This document shows, piece after piece, positions 5,517 through 6,606 of a DNA stretch of 6,606 nt (the first letter of the stretch is position 1; the number at the start of each line of letters is the position of its first letter). A program made the position numbers and the translations under genes. The notes beneath the pieces were generated by a model. The model was not told where the DNA came from and ran no database searches. It worked only from the letters and a program-made list of their open reading frames with translations. Origin of the DNA: Oligoflexia bacterium (GTDB taxonomy: Bacteria; Bdellovibrionota; UBA1018); NCBI GenBank assembly GCA_903854365.1, contig CAINWE010000398.1:1-6606 (forward strand). The letters are read 5' to 3'.

Positions 5517-6606
5517 GGGCAGAATTCAGTAAGTTGACGACAACTTGGAGTGCAACGGCATCTCCAGTTTTCGCTTGAACACTCCCAGCGACTACAATGC
5601 TTTTACCGACATTTCCCCAAAGATCAGAGGCTACCTGCCGAATACTCTCTGCTCCGCCTGGCAAACCCACCTCTTCGGCAACACTGTCTGGGGAGTAACC
5701 CTGTAAGGCCGCCACAACTGAAGAGTCCTGAGCAAATCGCGAGCGCTTTTGCACAACAATTAATTGATGCGCAATGGCCATTGCAATTTTCATCTCGTCC
5801 CCGGGGCGAACTGGGAACCTTTGATCCGAGTTCGCACCCGTCAAAGTCATCATGGACTCGAAACACACCAATTTTCCAAACTGAGCCTGAGCTGGATTCT
5901 GTCCAGTAAGCTTTCGCTTCTGGGACCAAAGCTTAGTTGCCTCTAGGGGAGATGTCCCGTTCCCAAGAAAATCCGCACCGAGGGATAGCACGTATTGCGC
6001 CTCATCAAACCGATACCGCGGCACAACCGAGTTCCCGTAAGAAGCCACTTGAGCGGCTGGAATCTCTTCCATCGAAAGCGGCTCAAACTCAATATGCTCT
6101 CCCCCAGCAAAAGCTCCCAAAAACTCCTTCACTAAGCGCCGAGTGGACTCGCCCTGCACCTCGCCGGAAAGCACCTTTACACGCCCACCCTGTCCGGCAA
6201 TTTTCTTCAACTGAGTTTGGATCGCCGTATCGACTTCTTCCCAACTCGCTTCCTTACGAGTCCCATCGACTCGATTACGCGCAACAGGAGACTTCAAACG
6301 ATCTGGATCGTAGAGCCCCAAAACGGAAGCCTGACCGCGCCCACAGAGAGATCCCCGATTCACAGGATGGTCTGGGTTACCCTCTAACTTAATCGGCCGA
6401 CCTTCACGGTTCTTCACCAGCACACCGCAGGCCTGAGCACATTCCTGACAAGTGGAAGCGTACCAGTTCGCCACACCAGGCGTAATCTCTTCGGGCTTCA
6501 CTACATACGGAATAATTTTATGAACCGGGCGTCGAGCACAAGCAAAACTGGCCATGGCCATACTAGCGCCCATAATCGTCAAGAAATCTCGCCGAGCAAC
6601 ACCCCC
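5500..6606 (-). CDS. actB: ActB, N-terminal part (Tat signal and molybdopterin-oxidoreductase-like domain), partial and frameshifted
   Basis: This is the first part of the large periplasmic iron-sulfur subunit of Alternative Complex III. The frame is open to the window edge at 6606, so the true start lies outside. The first visible residues form a twin-arginine signal (ARRDFL, then a hydrophobic run with Met, Ala and Ser), so the in-frame TTG at 6582 falls inside the signal and is not a start. Numbered from that TTG codon, cysteines C45, C48, C52 and C80 make the C-x2-C-x3-C-x27-C motif of molybdopterin oxidoreductases, followed by GRPIKLEGNPDHP, GQASVLGLYDPDRL and, near residue 200, LSLGADFLGNGTSP. 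ActB proteins carry this fold without a molybdenum cofactor. The frame ends at TAA (5502-5500) after NSALENEG, in mid-domain, while the missing remainder continues in the +1 frame. This is therefore a frameshifted actB and not a complete short protein. Family assignment is firm; whether the break is real is unknown. Confidence 0.9.
   Translation of the reverse strand, partial: GGVARRDFLTIMGASMAMASFACARRPVHKIIPYVVKPEEITPGVANWYASTCQECAQACGVLVKNREGRPIKLEGNPDHPVNRGSLCGRGQASVLGLYDPDRLKSPVARNRVDGTRKEASWEEVDTAIQTQLKKIAGQGGRVKVLSGEVQGESTRRLVKEFLGAFAGGEHIEFEPLSMEEIPAAQVASYGNSVVPRYRFDEAQYVLSLGADFLGNGTSPLEATKLWSQKRKLTGQNPAQAQFGKLVCFESMMTLTGANSDQRFPVRPGDEMKIAMAIAHQLIVVQKRSRFAQDSSVVAALQGYSPDSVAEEVGLPGGAESIRQVASDLWGNVGKSIVVAGSVQAKTGDAVALQVVVNLLNSALENEG

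Noticed and set aside
5480..5535. RF2-like programmed +1 frameshift signal in actB
   Set aside because: I see no upstream internal Shine-Dalgarno sequence at the spacing used by RF2, and no recoding is known to me for actB. Not excluded, but a G-run indel error is simpler.
5937..6392. A 151-codon open frame on the plus strand opposite actB
   Set aside because: Its protein is low-complexity, rich in Pro, Arg and Ser, and it is antisense to the conserved molybdopterin-like domain. No sign of a real gene.
3573..6606. A catalytic molybdoenzyme operon such as polysulfide, nitrate or DMSO reductase
   Set aside because: The catalytic and ferredoxin parts belong to one polypeptide, and the cluster continues with DUF3341 (ActD), a monoheme cytochrome (ActE) and a second NrfD-like protein (ActF). 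That set is specific to Alternative Complex III.
1..6606. CRISPR array, tRNA, insertion sequence or notable repeats
   Set aside because: Reading both strands by eye showed no regularly spaced repeats, tRNA-like folds, transposase motifs or inverted-repeat ends. Nearly every base is inside the act genes.

Overview
The window is one continuous minus-strand block from an Alternative Complex III (ACIII, act) operon. ACIII is the membrane quinol:electron-acceptor oxidoreductase that replaces the cytochrome bc1 complex in many bacteria. Transcription runs from base 6606 down to base 1. The order is actB (5' end outside the window, and broken by a frameshift near 5503), actC, actD, actE, then actF (3' end outside the window). 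The pentaheme cytochrome gene actA usually precedes actB and would lie just beyond base 6606. The last part of actF lies beyond base 1.

Layout: 6606-5500 encodes the Tat signal and the first part of the molybdopterin-oxidoreductase-like half of ActB. 5516-3573 encodes the rest of that half plus the ferredoxin-like four-cluster iron-sulfur half. 3552-2140 is ActC, an NrfD/PsrC-type membrane quinol-binding subunit. 2147-1578 is ActD, a two-helix DUF3341-type subunit. 1575-1000 is ActE, a monoheme c-type cytochrome with a lipoprotein signal. 997-1 is ActF, a second NrfD-like membrane subunit. Gaps are 20 bases (actB-actC) and 2 bases (actE-actF). actC and actD overlap by 8 bases, and actD and actE are separated by 2 bases if the preferred actE start is used. 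No terminator, internal promoter, RNA gene, repeat or mobile element was found, so this looks like one polycistronic, translationally coupled transcript whose promoter lies upstream of the window.

How it works (family knowledge): quinol is oxidised at ActC, electrons pass through the iron-sulfur clusters of ActB to the hemes of ActA and ActE, and then to a terminal oxidase often encoded next to the operon. ActD and ActF are membrane structural subunits.

Organism: a Gram-negative, respiring bacterium with Tat and Sec/lipoprotein export and base composition near 50% G+C by eye. Gene order and protein style fit Bdellovibrionota or other deltaproteobacteria-like lineages, Acidobacteria or Verrucomicrobia. 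I cannot decide among these from sequence alone.

The most notable point is that actB is interrupted by one extra G in a GGGG run, which separates two otherwise intact reading frames inside a single protein domain. This is either a sequencing or assembly error, a true frameshift mutation, or, less likely, a recoding site. A second point is that the N-terminal half of ActB keeps a complete four-cysteine cluster motif of the kind many ActB proteins have lost. I did not find a wholly new system here.
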